Shown: positions 10,684-21,100 of the stretch, piece after piece
How positions within the stretch are numbered: position 1 is the stretch's first letter
Layout of the letters: every line of letters begins with the position of its first letter
NCBI GenBank assembly: GCA_028753945.1
Contig: JAPNXP010000010.1
Location: forward strand, 5,707,042-5,771,041
Reading direction: 5' to 3'
Length of the DNA stretch: 64,000 nucleotides
DNA from: Hexactinellida sp. DTS-2022
Taxonomy: Eukaryota > Porifera > Hexactinellida
Made by a program: the position numbers and the translations under genes
The notes under the pieces: model-generated
Told to the model about the DNA's origin: nothing
Database searches by the model: none
Seen by the model: only the letters and a program-made list of their open reading frames with translations

Positions 10684-10783
10684 CAGGTAAACCTACCAAA
10701 GCGGCACCTCCGAGTAGCGGCAACCTCCGAGAAGCGGCACAAAATCATTCTCCCGATGGGTGCCGCTTTGGGAGTTTTACCTG
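10684..10783. mobile_element. Small inverted-repeat element (family G) at a TA site
   Basis: The element starts CAGGTAAACCTACCAAAGCG and ends with the near-complement TTTGGGAGTTTTACCTG. The same site in spacers 1-3 is empty (GATATACTGGCTT/GATATACTAGCTT), so the element inserted at TA and duplicated it. One arm has an internal tandem duplication of CCTCCGAGAAGCGGCA. A second copy is at 62056-62123. Confidence 0.9.
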
Positions 10784-10918
10784 TACTAGCTTATGTTGTA
10801 ATACCGACAATTCTATGAGAAAAATGTTATTTATTCATGTATAGAAATGTCGGTATACGGTATATACTACAGTCGAAACAGGTTTTTTCTGACTAACTAT
10901 TTATTTTAAATGTGAAAG

Positions 10919-10966
10919 ATGCGTAGCACCGATCCGTTGCAAAGCGACCTGCGACCGAAGGGCTCG
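10919..10966. mobile_element. 48-base GC-rich insertion, second copy
   Basis: Identical to the insertion at 5264-5311 with the same flanking TGTGAAAG duplications (10911-10918, 10967-10974). It probably spread between spacers by array recombination rather than by a second insertion. Confidence 0.65.
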
Positions 10967-11251
10967 TGTGAAAGAAATTCCAATTTTGTTTTATTTTCAA
11001 TCGATTTAACGTTTCTTACTTTATTTCCATGCAAAGAATTGGTTGGGAAAAAAACGGTTTCGACTGTATTGTTATATGCAGTAACTTGCAACAGAAGGAG
11101 TCGAATTTGTGATGGATAAATATCAAAGATGTACATTCAAAGTTTTACAAATCAAAGAATCGATTAGGATGGCATTGGATGGGTTTGTTAATATTATATT
11201 CAAGCTATGAACATGAACTTGTGAAGCAAGATAACAAATATTTATTCAGTT

Positions 11252-11284
<33 letters not shown>

Positions 11285-11295
11285 TAAGCACAAGT

Positions 11296-12375
11296 TTAAT
11301 ATCTGTAATAAATACTTTCATGGTACTGTGTCATGATGGGCTTGATGTAACTGTTTATATTTTCCATCTTTTGCTTGTCTCTGTATGACTTGTAAACAAC
11401 AACAACAAATATATACAAATAGTTAACAGTAAACAATACTTTACTGAGGATCATTGAAGGCAGGAATACATAAGCTTCCATGGATTGTATGAACAAATAT
11501 ATTCCATGCTTAATATGGAGAGGAATTGGTAAATGATACAAAAATGAAACGATCAGAGCAAATATATCCGATATTCCTAAAGTATAAAAGAAGAGTGCAA
11601 TCGCTACCAAAGTGGTTGCAACCTGGAAATGTACTCGGAGATATTTGCTGTCGAGATAGGCCTTCTTGTCGTAGTAAAACAATCGGATTTCTTTTTCACG
11701 GCTTTTCAGATGCAAATAGAACTTTCGGGACAAATAAAGAAATTGTATATAGTCAAAAATAAAGATGAATGTACTCAACATTGCGAAGAGAATTTCAAAG
11801 TCCGATTGGTAATCGCTTGAGAAAAATTGACTGTCAACAATAATATTTAGAACCGGAATCAACAAAGTCCTTACTATTATGTAAACTGTCCACCGAATTA
11901 AAGTATATTTATAATCGTATTTCCTGTAGGCGAGCCATAAGAAAGTCATCAGAAAAGAAAGCACAGGGACAATCGTATATCTGAGAGAGTATACTAACCA
12001 ACCAATTTTACTTGTGAGCGCAGATATGAAAGGGAGAATGGTTTGGTTTTCCGTATCAAATAGCAAAACCCAATAAGGAAGAAAGAATATGACTACACTC
12101 ATATTTTGCACAAATTCTAAAACGAGAATTACAATTATGAAATTATTGACGACGCATTTTATTTTAAGATTTTTAACATGATTCTTATAAGTTTGTTTTA
12201 TTAGCATTTCCTGTGGAACCCTCTTAATCTCCTGATACAGTTTGTACCTTCTCCGTACGTAGTACACCAATGCAAATAGAGTCAGTACACAGAATGGGAT
12301 AGGGACTAAGGAGTACAAGAGGAATTCTATATTAGAAAAGGTGAATAGGATAGTTTCATATTTGTGCATTGACAT
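11296..12375 (-). CDS. Multi-pass membrane protein, tandem copy 5
   Basis: An intact 359-aa frame starting MSMHKYETILFTFSN, the most upstream gene of the array in transcription order. It keeps the invariant blocks SLVPIPFCVLTLFALVYYV, WLAYRKYDYKYTLIRW and FYLHLKSREKEIRLFYYD and the end QYHESIYYRY, but has its own loop sequences (IIVDSQFFSSDYQSDFEIL). There are 7-8 predicted membrane segments. A TATA-like box is at 12443-12450, and a CAA tract (11252-11283) follows the stop. Function unknown. Confidence 0.8.
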   Translation of the reverse strand: MSMHKYETILFTFSNIEFLLYSLVPIPFCVLTLFALVYYVRRRYKLYQEIKRVPQEMLIKQTYKNHVKNLKIKCVVNNFIIVILVLEFVQNMSVVIFFLPYWVLLFDTENQTILPFISALTSKIGWLVYSLRYTIVPVLSFLMTFLWLAYRKYDYKYTLIRWTVYIIVRTLLIPVLNIIVDSQFFSSDYQSDFEILFAMLSTFIFIFDYIQFLYLSRKFYLHLKSREKEIRLFYYDKKAYLDSKYLRVHFQVATTLVAIALFFYTLGISDIFALIVSFLYHLPIPLHIKHGIYLFIQSMEAYVFLPSMILSKVLFTVNYLYIFVVVVYKSYRDKQKMENINSYIKPIMTQYHESIYYRY

Positions 12376-12442
12376 GATGATAATCCGATTGTTTGATATG
12401 CTATGTATGCTGGACTATAAATATATTGAGAGAGATCCAACA

Positions 12443-12450
12443 TTTATATA
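12443..12450 (-). promoter_or_regulatory. TATA-like box of membrane-gene copy 5
   Basis: TATATAAA about 68 bases before the ATG at 12375, in the same sequence context as in the other copies. Confidence 0.45.
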
Positions 12451-12459
12451 CTCTCATGC

Positions 12460-12785
12460 CGCATAACCCTACCATATGTTGGATTACAAGTTAGTTGGCA
12501 AAATACCTGATACGTATACCTACGATTTCAGGTTTATGTGTAATGCGGACAAATCATTGTGTGCCAAAAAAATTAGATTACTTACCGAATAACCAGAAAC
12601 TTAACCAACTTTTGCATTATTTGCATTTTAATAGAATATTGGAATCCCACCTGGAAACTATACCTAAAGCAGTTTACACACATCATAATGCAAATTATCC
12701 TTATAACGAAAGGATGTTATCAATCACACGATGATAATCCGATTGTCTGATATGCTGGTTGAATATATTTAGAGATCCAACATTT
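12460..12785. repeat. Right edge of the tandem array
   Basis: Spacer-type sequence (TGCCGCATAACC... through the TTTGCATTATTTGCAT segment) like that upstream of the other copies, after which similarity to the array ends with a second partial copy of the promoter flank (about 12727-12790). Confidence 0.6.
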
Positions 12786-13109
12786 ATATGCTCGGAAGTC
12801 GGAACATCAACTGATTACGTACTGAAAGTTGTTTACATACATAATCTTCATAGAAATTCGTTCAAAAGTATGAAGTAAATGGATGATCTAAGTGGAAAAT
12901 TAAAGTCTACTATATCAGCTCTGTTGATGCTTGAAGTATTAATTACGAATTAGCTAATTGACTAATCAAGTTAACCAAAACCTATTATATTTAGCCCTGA
13001 CAAATACGAACTAATATTCAGTATTAGACGATATTTCTAGTTAGATAGATGATAAGATGTCCAGAGTATCAAAGTGTTGTCAATTAAGATATATCTAAAA
13101 TCGATAAAT

Positions 13110-13219
13110 CTAAAATTATAGCTGTGCCGACCACACATGTTATTCTTAATGGAGGTATTATTTCTACACACATAGTGCCTCCATTAATTAGGAACAACAC
13201 ATGTAGCACGGCTGTAGTT
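13110..13219. mobile_element. Palindromic element, family H, copy 1
   Basis: Inverted repeat with ends TCTAAAATTATAGCTGTGCC and its near-complement; the inner arm contains GGAGGCACTA-type sequence. Related copies are at 17640-17760 and 34776-34900. The rest of 12790-13470 shows nothing recognisable. Confidence 0.7.
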
Positions 13220-13471
13220 AATGATCAATCGAGATCGAAAAATTTTAGATAATCGCTAAATACAAAATATTTAACATCCCTAGACATAATACAAAATTAT
13301 TATTTTCAGACATTAAGGATATTAGGTGTCTCAATCTAGCCCTGAAAGAAACATTAAAGTAATTATATTATTAGTCCCACATAATATATTAAATATACTC
13401 TATTTCAATTAATCCATATCAACAATATAACTTATTATGTAACTGTGAAAATACAATTGTAACAAGAATAA

Positions 13472-15211
13472 TCAAAATGGATCCCAATCTTCCCATGCAT
13501 TCTCTGCTTGCATTATTGGAGAATCTAAGTCTATAGAATCATCTGTATCAACTAGTTTGCTTTTAGGATTTGTATTGATCTGACTCAGTTCGAGAAGAGT
13601 TGGTTTGTGAATTTTGACGTCATCTTCTGTTTCCAATGCAAATTCTGTGTCTGTTAATTCAGATTCAGTTAAGCTATTCTCTGTGTGGCCTAAGTACAGT
13701 CTAGGTTTTTTAATTTCAGAAAATAATTTAGTTTCATTAACAGTTTTCGTATGAAAATATTCCATAGCAGGTTCTGGTTTTGTTTCATTCTGAAAAAAAT
13801 CCATTGAATCGTTCTCAGTTGAAATTTGGTTGTTATATCCATTTTGTTGAGGTTCCTCTATTGGTTCAGCATTTATGTTAGATTTATCATCTACTTTATC
13901 AAGCGGTATAGGTAACTGGTAATCTCTAGGTTGTGTGTCAGTGAATATAACTGTGGCTTCTTTGCCTGTTACCCCTCTAACTCCTATATAGCTAGTGAGT
14001 TCACCCAACGCGAAAAATGTCAGCTTAGCAAGTTCTTCCCTTGAATCTCGCAACCCTAGCAATACTTCCGAATTTATTTGTGTTTGTTGTTGGTAAGAAA
14101 ATAAATATATATAGTATTTGAAGAATTCTAGGAGTGTCAGTCTTAAATGTAACTCTTTTTTAGCGAATAATCGCATTAACAGAGGAATTATGAACAGTTT
14201 GAATGTATCTTCAGAAATCAACGCATTCTGTGCAAATAACTGGTATTTGAAGTGTTCTTTTGCAAACTTTTTAGACTTTGGAATCAAAAGATAAGGAATA
14301 ACATTATGTTTTACGAACGCTTCCATGTACAGACGTGATGTGAAAATGAGAGGTGCGATTCTGAATGCTAAAACACACTCATCAAGCTTTGATAATCGAG
14401 ATGGTAACGATTCAATAAACAATAATTTTGCTTGATGATCCAATAATGAAATGTTAGTGAGTGTTTCTACAGTATCTGTAGTTATACTATTCAACACATC
14501 ATGACCTAATATTCCATCAAAACTCAACTCAAACCAGTTTGTTTCTAACCAATCCAATAATTCTTCAAGAGGAGAATGGAACTTAGTTGCCTCAATGACG
14601 TCATTAACAAATTGCTTATATAACCATACATCTATGGTAACAGCATCAGTCAGCTCAATTTCATTCTCATTTAACTCAACTTTCAATAAACTGAATTTCT
14701 CCATGGATAACAGTTCATTAATTATTATGGTGCCTATTTTACGAGTTAAGCCGAATCCTCCTAACATCCAACATCCGTTAAATGTGTCAATAAACACCTC
14801 TCCAACACTCAATCCAAAATGACAAGCTTTGACAGATGTATGCAAGAAATTAACTGCAGTAGCAATTTCACGAAGACCCTGTATTAAATGCTGTTTCGAA
14901 CATTGAGGGATAAACTGAACGAGTGAAACGATAGGTGAAGTTCTTAATTCAAGTTTTTCACTGTGCAAGCAATTCGATCCTGTGTATTTAATGATATTAG
15001 GATGTCGGATAGTTTGTATATAATTAATGTAATTAAGAGTTTCCTGCCATGTTTGAGTTGAGTTAAAATTGTGTGAAAATACTGTCTCGGGTTTATTAGT
15101 TAATTCCGATTTAGTTTGTGTGTAGGATTCCCAAGTAGACCCAGATAGTAGTGTAGGTTCTATTGGCTGATTAGTTATAGGCTTTTTGTGAACGGAGTTC
15201 TCTTGGCCCAT
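13472..15211 (-). CDS. SCYL3: SCY1-like pseudokinase, SCYL3 (PACE-1) type
   Basis: A 579-aa intronless gene. Residues about 25-260 are a degenerate protein-kinase fold: RHPNIIKYTGS and HLIQGLREIATAVNFLHTS resemble the SCYL family, while the HRD and DFG motifs are replaced (KACHFGLSVGEVFI and LGGFGLTRK), so catalysis is unlikely. Residues about 270-430 match the HEAT-like region, including LPSRLSKLDECVLAFRIAPL and VLLGLRDSREELAKLTFFAL. The acidic tail ends in WEDWDPF. The N-terminus MGQENSV fits an N-myristoylation signal (Gly2, Ser6) and resembles vertebrate SCYL3, which begins MGSENS. Family members bind ezrin and act at Golgi or lamellipodia. SCYL1 or SCYL2 identity is less likely because of the myristoylation site. 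Confidence 0.82.
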   Translation of the reverse strand: MGQENSVHKKPITNQPIEPTLLSGSTWESYTQTKSELTNKPETVFSHNFNSTQTWQETLNYINYIQTIRHPNIIKYTGSNCLHSEKLELRTSPIVSLVQFIPQCSKQHLIQGLREIATAVNFLHTSVKACHFGLSVGEVFIDTFNGCWMLGGFGLTRKIGTIIINELLSMEKFSLLKVELNENEIELTDAVTIDVWLYKQFVNDVIEATKFHSPLEELLDWLETNWFELSFDGILGHDVLNSITTDTVETLTNISLLDHQAKLLFIESLPSRLSKLDECVLAFRIAPLIFTSRLYMEAFVKHNVIPYLLIPKSKKFAKEHFKYQLFAQNALISEDTFKLFIIPLLMRLFAKKELHLRLTLLEFFKYYIYLFSYQQQTQINSEVLLGLRDSREELAKLTFFALGELTSYIGVRGVTGKEATVIFTDTQPRDYQLPIPLDKVDDKSNINAEPIEEPQQNGYNNQISTENDSMDFFQNETKPEPAMEYFHTKTVNETKLFSEIKKPRLYLGHTENSLTESELTDTEFALETEDDVKIHKPTLLELSQINTNPKSKLVDTDDSIDLDSPIMQAENAWEDWDPF

Positions 15212-15885
15212 GTAATATAATAATTTAACACCTAATTTAAAAATAGTATTTTAAACCCAAATGTAAATAATACCCATGTAAGGAAGAAATTTGGAATTCA
15301 TGTCTCTTGTTTACAATTAATTAAACTATTTTGTAACTATTTTGAGCTTTTTGTACTGTTTGATAAGATCTTTTTCCGTATATCGTTACATTTATAAGCA
15401 TTTAAGCTCAACATACACGATATAACTTTTCTGCTTTGTTTGTGCAGTATGTAGTATGAAACTAAAACTGTTCAATTTCCATTTTTCATGCAAAAAGTTT
15501 ACTTTCAACAAAGTTGTGTATCGTGTATGATGGGCTTTAGCTTTTAGGCTTTTGGCTTCCAACATATTAATAAGATACAAATTCTTTTGAATACTAAGAA
15601 GAGATATAATATTTATAACTCACCTAACGAAGATATTATTAATACGAAATAACAACATACTCTGAGAGTTATTCTATAAGATATTATGTATTAAGCTCCT
15701 ATTCAAATTGGAATCAGTATACTATACACTAACCATATAAACTCTAAACTAACATACAAATTAATTACAAATACTATTGAGTCTGTAGGGGTACAGTATA
15801 AACTTCAAAGATAGACTCATTTAATCCTCTTTGTGATTGTATCAAAATACTTTGTGATGTAAAGATTTGTCCTATATAAAAAGTT
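15212..15885. other. Intergenic, no feature recognised
   Basis: AT-rich sequence between the SCYL3-like gene and the end of the UEV gene. No conserved frame or repeat was identified. Confidence 0.5.
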
Positions 15886-16002
15886 CTAGAAAGTTTTTGG
15901 TATAACTTTTCGAGCCGAAGCTGGCACATTGCGAGGTGAGGAAGCATTTGGTGAATCTGTGTTGGGTGAAATCGGTGATGTTAGAATCCCGTTTTGTGGG
16001 TC

Positions 16003-16066
<64 letters not shown>

Positions 16067-17268
16067 ATAGGTGACGAAGTACTGATGATATTTGGTGTTA
16101 TTGGTGAATGCTGTAGTTGTTGTTGTTGTTGGTTGGGAGGAGATAATTGCTGAGGCAAAATTGAGTATTGTGGTGGCCTACTGTTAGGGATCGATTGTGG
16201 GTAATTATGTTGGGAAACTGGGCCAATTATACTTACGTATGAAGGAGCCAAATCTTGGCTTGATGTCTGACGCATTACAGGGTACATACTTTGGGGAAAA
16301 GGAGGAATATTGTGAGGGTAACGCATTTCGTTCATTGGAATGGATGGGTTTTGAGGCAACATTGGGCGAGATGGTATAATCTGTTGGCTGGAATTAGACG
16401 CCAAATGAGGGTTATTATGAATAGGATTAGGCGGGATTTGGGGATTTCGGATAAAATTAGGCGGCATTTGAGGGTTTCGAATTACATTAGAAGCCATTAT
16501 TGGATTTTGAACAGGAATTGTCGCCATTATGGGATTTTGTATAGAATTATGTGGCATTTGAGGATTTTGAATAGGAATTTGTGGCATTTGAAGATTTTGT
16601 ATAGGATTAGGTGGAATTTGAGGATTTTGGACAAAATTAGGTGGCATTTGATTAGCATTCAAGTATATCGGTCTAGCACCAATAGGCGTAGTATCCAGTG
16701 TATTACTGTGGGATTTAGCTATTGGCAAAGGTTGCGTTTGGAAGCCAGTGGGCAGAGAAAGTCTCGGGGGAATCGAGAAATTAGGATCCTCTTGATCCCT
16801 AGCAGATAGAATCCAGCCTAAACATACCTGTCTTAAGTGTATGGTTATAGAGCCTATCAAATCTAATAGAGTAGAATGTGTATCAGCCCATTTATAGAAA
16901 GGCGAGTATAAGACTGTGCCTAGTTTAGTGTCTAGAAATGGTTCGAAATAAATTTCTGGGAAATTAGTTTGAGTGAAATTTACAATAGGTGCTTGTGATG
17001 GGAAGTTTTTTTCAATCCAAACAGTTAAAGCGCCTGTTATACATAACTGATCAGTGATGGGTGTAATTGTAACTTTTCCATGCAATTTTATAAGTTCATC
17101 TGTTTTGCCTCTGCGTTCAATTACAGCTAATGAGAGTTCTAATGAGTTATATGACGTCATTAATTGGATAGCGTGTTCTACTACAGTATCAGGATTTGTG
17201 TAGTTTAGTTCTTTCAGTTTCTTTTGACAGGAATTAACTGCTGACTCTTCGTTACTCTTAACGCTCAT
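15886..17268 (-). CDS. TSG101-type UEV-domain protein with Pro/Gln repeats
   Basis: A 460-aa intronless gene. Residues about 10-145 match a ubiquitin E2 variant (UEV) domain: GKVTITPITDQLCITGALTV, then FPSQAPIVNF and LYSPFYKWADTHSTLLDLIG correspond to the TSG101 segments around its PxxP and HEW motifs. No catalytic cysteine of E2 enzymes stands in that region. Residues about 205-285 are eight or so decapeptide repeats of the type NPQMPPNFIR, followed by a Pro/Ser/Gln-rich stretch and a run of 22 glutamines (402-423). TSG101 normally continues into a coiled coil and steadiness box; neither is present here. It may still bind ubiquitin or PTAP-like late-domain motifs in ESCRT-I traffic, but the missing core-assembly region argues for a separate, diverged role. 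Confidence 0.72.
15999..16065 (-). repeat. CAA/CAG trinucleotide tract encoding polyglutamine
   Basis: Nearly pure CAA run encoding 22 glutamines near the C-terminus of the UEV protein; likely length-polymorphic. Confidence 0.95.
16414..16656 (-). repeat. 30-base coding repeats (decapeptides)
   Basis: About eight in-frame 30-base units in the UEV gene encoding variants of NPQMPPNFIR/NPQIPPNPIQ. Confidence 0.85.
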
Positions 17269-17639
17269 CCTAATTATATTAATGGTACTTTCTAAGCTGC
17301 TAAAATGTGATATGTATAAATATTCATAGTGTTTTGTAGAAAATATTGGTGTTTGCCTAATAGCAATATGGTATATTGTTTATTAGCAAGTTATTTCAGT
17401 CTTAAATAAAATATAATTAAGGAATTTGTTTGGGTTAACTAAATTCACTGTGGATAATATTGACAAAATAAATATTTTTAAAATGCTTAATTGATAATTT
17501 ATACATATTAAATAAATGATATTAATTTCAAAGATGTTTCAAAATAAAGCAAAACTACAAATTGATCGATCGTTTGCTCGTTACAACTAGGCAAATGGGT
17601 ATTGAGACCTTGAGGCGTTGATGACATGTTGAAAAAAAT

Positions 17640-17760
17640 AAAAAATTTCAACTGTGCCGAAAGTATTTCCCTTTGGAGGCACTACAGTTACCCACCAAAT
17701 GTAGTGCCTCCAAAGGGAAATACTTTCGGCACAGGCTGCAATTTTGGATTTTTTTATTAG
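17640..17760. mobile_element. Palindromic element, family H, copy 2
   Basis: Long hairpin: the arm AACTGTGCCGAAAGTATTTC continuing into CCTTTGGAGGCACTAC is repeated in inverse on the other side of a short loop. It lies in the 17269-18197 intergenic region, which otherwise shows nothing. Confidence 0.85.
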
Positions 17761-18197
17761 CAAGTTATTTTCAGTCCCAAAGCGATGCGACTTGCTATTA
17801 CCCGAATATAAATGTAGCCATTGTATAGGATGTTTGGAAAATACTACATACATTAATATTGTAAACCCTTTCACTTTGCACAATTTAACAGTTCCTAAGT
17901 ATTAGTATAGCAATAATAACATACTATAGTGTTCCCCTTATATTTCACAACATTGTAGTAACTTGGTTGTTGGAATAATCTGTCATATACATACACATAT
18001 CAAACATAATACAATATATATTGTTAGAATCTAATTATCTTCACAAGGGGGATATGAACTAAATACTATGGCTGACTATGGGTAACTTATATAAATATAT
18101 ATTAACTAATTCTATTATCAATTCCTAAAGGTATCTGACAGAATATTACATCTCGTTATTAGCTGATTAAGCCCAGAACATTTTCCCAGGGGCAATT

Positions 18198-21100
18198 TTA
18201 GCTTCCACCTCTCTTTCGATAAAAGTCCCAATCCATTTTCATTCTATCTTTGTTAACAATAACTTTCCTGTTATGCCTATAAGCATCAAAGTACTTATGA
18301 TACCTGTACGCTATAAGATCAGCGTAATACACTGGTGGTGGAATTGACACGGATTTTGTACACCTTGAGAAGCAATAACAAAGTTGGTTGGTTATAGTGT
18401 ACAATTGGTTTGGTGTGTATTGGATTTCATCTTGTAACACATGGTAGTGAGTTGCCCTAGCAGTGCCTTTAAGAGCCGCGTGGCTGCAAAGATAAAAGTC
18501 GTATTCATAAGGATGAGTAATAACCCTATCAAGATATGTCCCAGGATTTACATTATATTTTTGTTTATCGTTTGTTATTTGAAACATCCTCATATGATGT
18601 CTCTTTTGACAACAAACAAAGGTAATTTTGGGGTTAAAATCTTTGTGTATTCTATGACAAGCGCGTTTCAATGCTGCTAGCTCTTGGTTAAGTGCGTATT
18701 GAAATTGTGACTCTGATACACCATCTCGATAGAACAGAATCCTTTCAGGTTTGGTGCGATTAACATGAATGTATTGGTTTAAGAGATCACCACACATGCT
18801 CTCAAACTCTATTATTATCTCCTGTCTATGTTTGGGATCTACTCTATTAACCTGGAACCGACAAGTGCTGTAATACTGTGTGACATGTTTATCCAGTGCC
18901 ACACAAGCCACGGCAATAGAAGGGTACTCTAGCATATTAGGGCCTGGCTTAGAATGGTTAACATCAGCTCCCATCACCATTGTTCCATTCAAAAGTTCGA
19001 CTGTTTCTTCTACTGTTGCGAAATGGTTTATGCCACCAAGTTTCGCGTTGATTTTCAAACAAATACCACCAATAGTGGAGCCTTTAACATTTGATGCATT
19101 TTTCTGATCAATGCATTGGGTTAATATGTTCAGTTCTGAATCTCCTATCAACTTTATTTGGTTATAAATATCATCACTGTTAATATTACCGACTTTCAAA
19201 TCACGATCTATGATACAGAGTATCATTTGTAGTCCACTAAATGTTTCATAAATTGAATAAATCAAGTCACGTATATCACCGATCCCTCCTCTTATATTAC
19301 TCCAGTTATTTTGTGTATCTCTTTCGTTAATCGGTCTATTCATTTGTATGCCTTTCAACTTTGCTTGTTTCTGTAATTCAGTAATAAGATAGTCGTATCG
19401 TACCTCATTACCATACCTGCTTATATGTGCTATGGCCCAATGGTCAAATGGAATAGCAGTAATAAGATGACAACCTGTAATCTGCCATTTTCCCGATTGA
19501 TCTTTGATAGTTTCATTCCTATATTGTATATTAGGTGGATTTAATTGTCCACATACCGCTTCAGTCATTTGGTTGCTAGTTTTAATATTATAATAGTCGC
19601 GTAGCGGGTCATTTGAAGGCAAAACAGCGTATGCAACATCTTCTATCATTTCGCATCTTTTGTTCGGCCAAAGTGCGGTCGCTTCAATCATATTTTGTTT
19701 CTGAAACTTATTCAATTCATCGTGTTTGACCTGACCACGTTTAATGACACAGACTTCCAATGGCATAGCTATAACCTTATCTCCTCTACCAACATTAATG
19801 CACAGGAGATTTGGGTATTCTAAAATATAATCGTATGCAGTTTCAAAATATTTCTGTACAGTTATTTTCTTGTCTTCATATAAAAAAGATTCTACGTTTG
19901 CTGGCCTTAAAAACACATCGGATGATCTAAGCTTTATCTTATATTTCCGATTGTAACTTATGTGGTTAGGAAATATTTCTAAACCGGATATTTCCTTTGC
20001 TGCCTTTTCTTGAACATCAAATTGTAATAATCTACGAGTAAGTTCACTCCTATTTCTGAGTCTCAGAAATTGGGATAAATAATCAACTAAGTTAATAGGC
20101 TTAAAGAAGGGCCGATATGACAAATCAACATTCAAATAAACCTGTTTGTATCCCGGTCGAGCTGACTGAAAGAATCCGTCCCATAACTCGATTCCTGGAT
20201 CTAAGTCGGAAATATTAGACCGACAAAACCCTCTACCAACACTGGTGTAATTGAATGCAGCGAATTGTCTGAAAATCGTATCTAGCGCATTCATGGCAGC
20301 TTGATATTCATATATGAATTTATCGTGTTGTGATTTAGAATCAAACTTCTCTTCACGTAAAGTTATTTCTGTTATGAGTGAAAGGTCAACACTTGCTGTA
20401 CGTTTCAATACAACAAAATGCGAGCGTTTTATATCAGATACGCCGCTATCCTTTTCAAACCAATCTACCTTGTATTTCCCTTCTATTTGTTCCTTGCAAT
20501 ACATAATGGCTCTACCATCATAAGCGGGAAACGCATTATTTAGTTGTTGCTTACACAATGCACTGAATACCATCTTACACACGTATTTATTCGTTACGTC
20601 ATTATCACTGATATCTCCATTAAGGTTAATGGGGAATATTTTAACGTCAAATTGGTGAATACAAATGTTAGGGATTTGGATTGGGAAGAAGTTAACAAGA
20701 ACTTTAATTGTTTTTCCTAATGACCCATAACCGGGTCTGTTCGGAGGAATATAGCTGGGAGAAATGTGGAGTTGAATTTGTTTTGTTTCTTTTGGAGAAT
20801 CTTGTTTTGTTTGTTTTGGAGATTGTTGTTGTTTTGTTTGTTTTGTAGCTCCACCTTGAGACGTCGCTTCACTTTCCTTGACAACCACAGGTGGAGGTTG
20901 GAATGCTGATGGAATTTTATCTTTAGGATTTTGTTTTTGTTTAGGAGTTTGTTGTTGTTTAGGAGATTGTTGTTGTTTTGTTGTAAACTCGTATTTAGTA
21001 GCTCCACCTTCACTTTCCTTGTCAACCAGAGGTGGAATTTGGAATTCTTCAATTTGTTGCGGAATAAATTCAGCTCCTTTCTCTTTCAAAGTAGTTTTAG

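Noticed and set aside
15929-16153. Cysteine-rich plus-strand frame
   Set aside because: It is the complement of the CAA/CAG tract encoding polyglutamine in the UEV gene.
16291-16809. 172-codon plus-strand frame
   Set aside because: It is antisense to the decapeptide repeats of the UEV gene and kept open by their 30-base periodicity.
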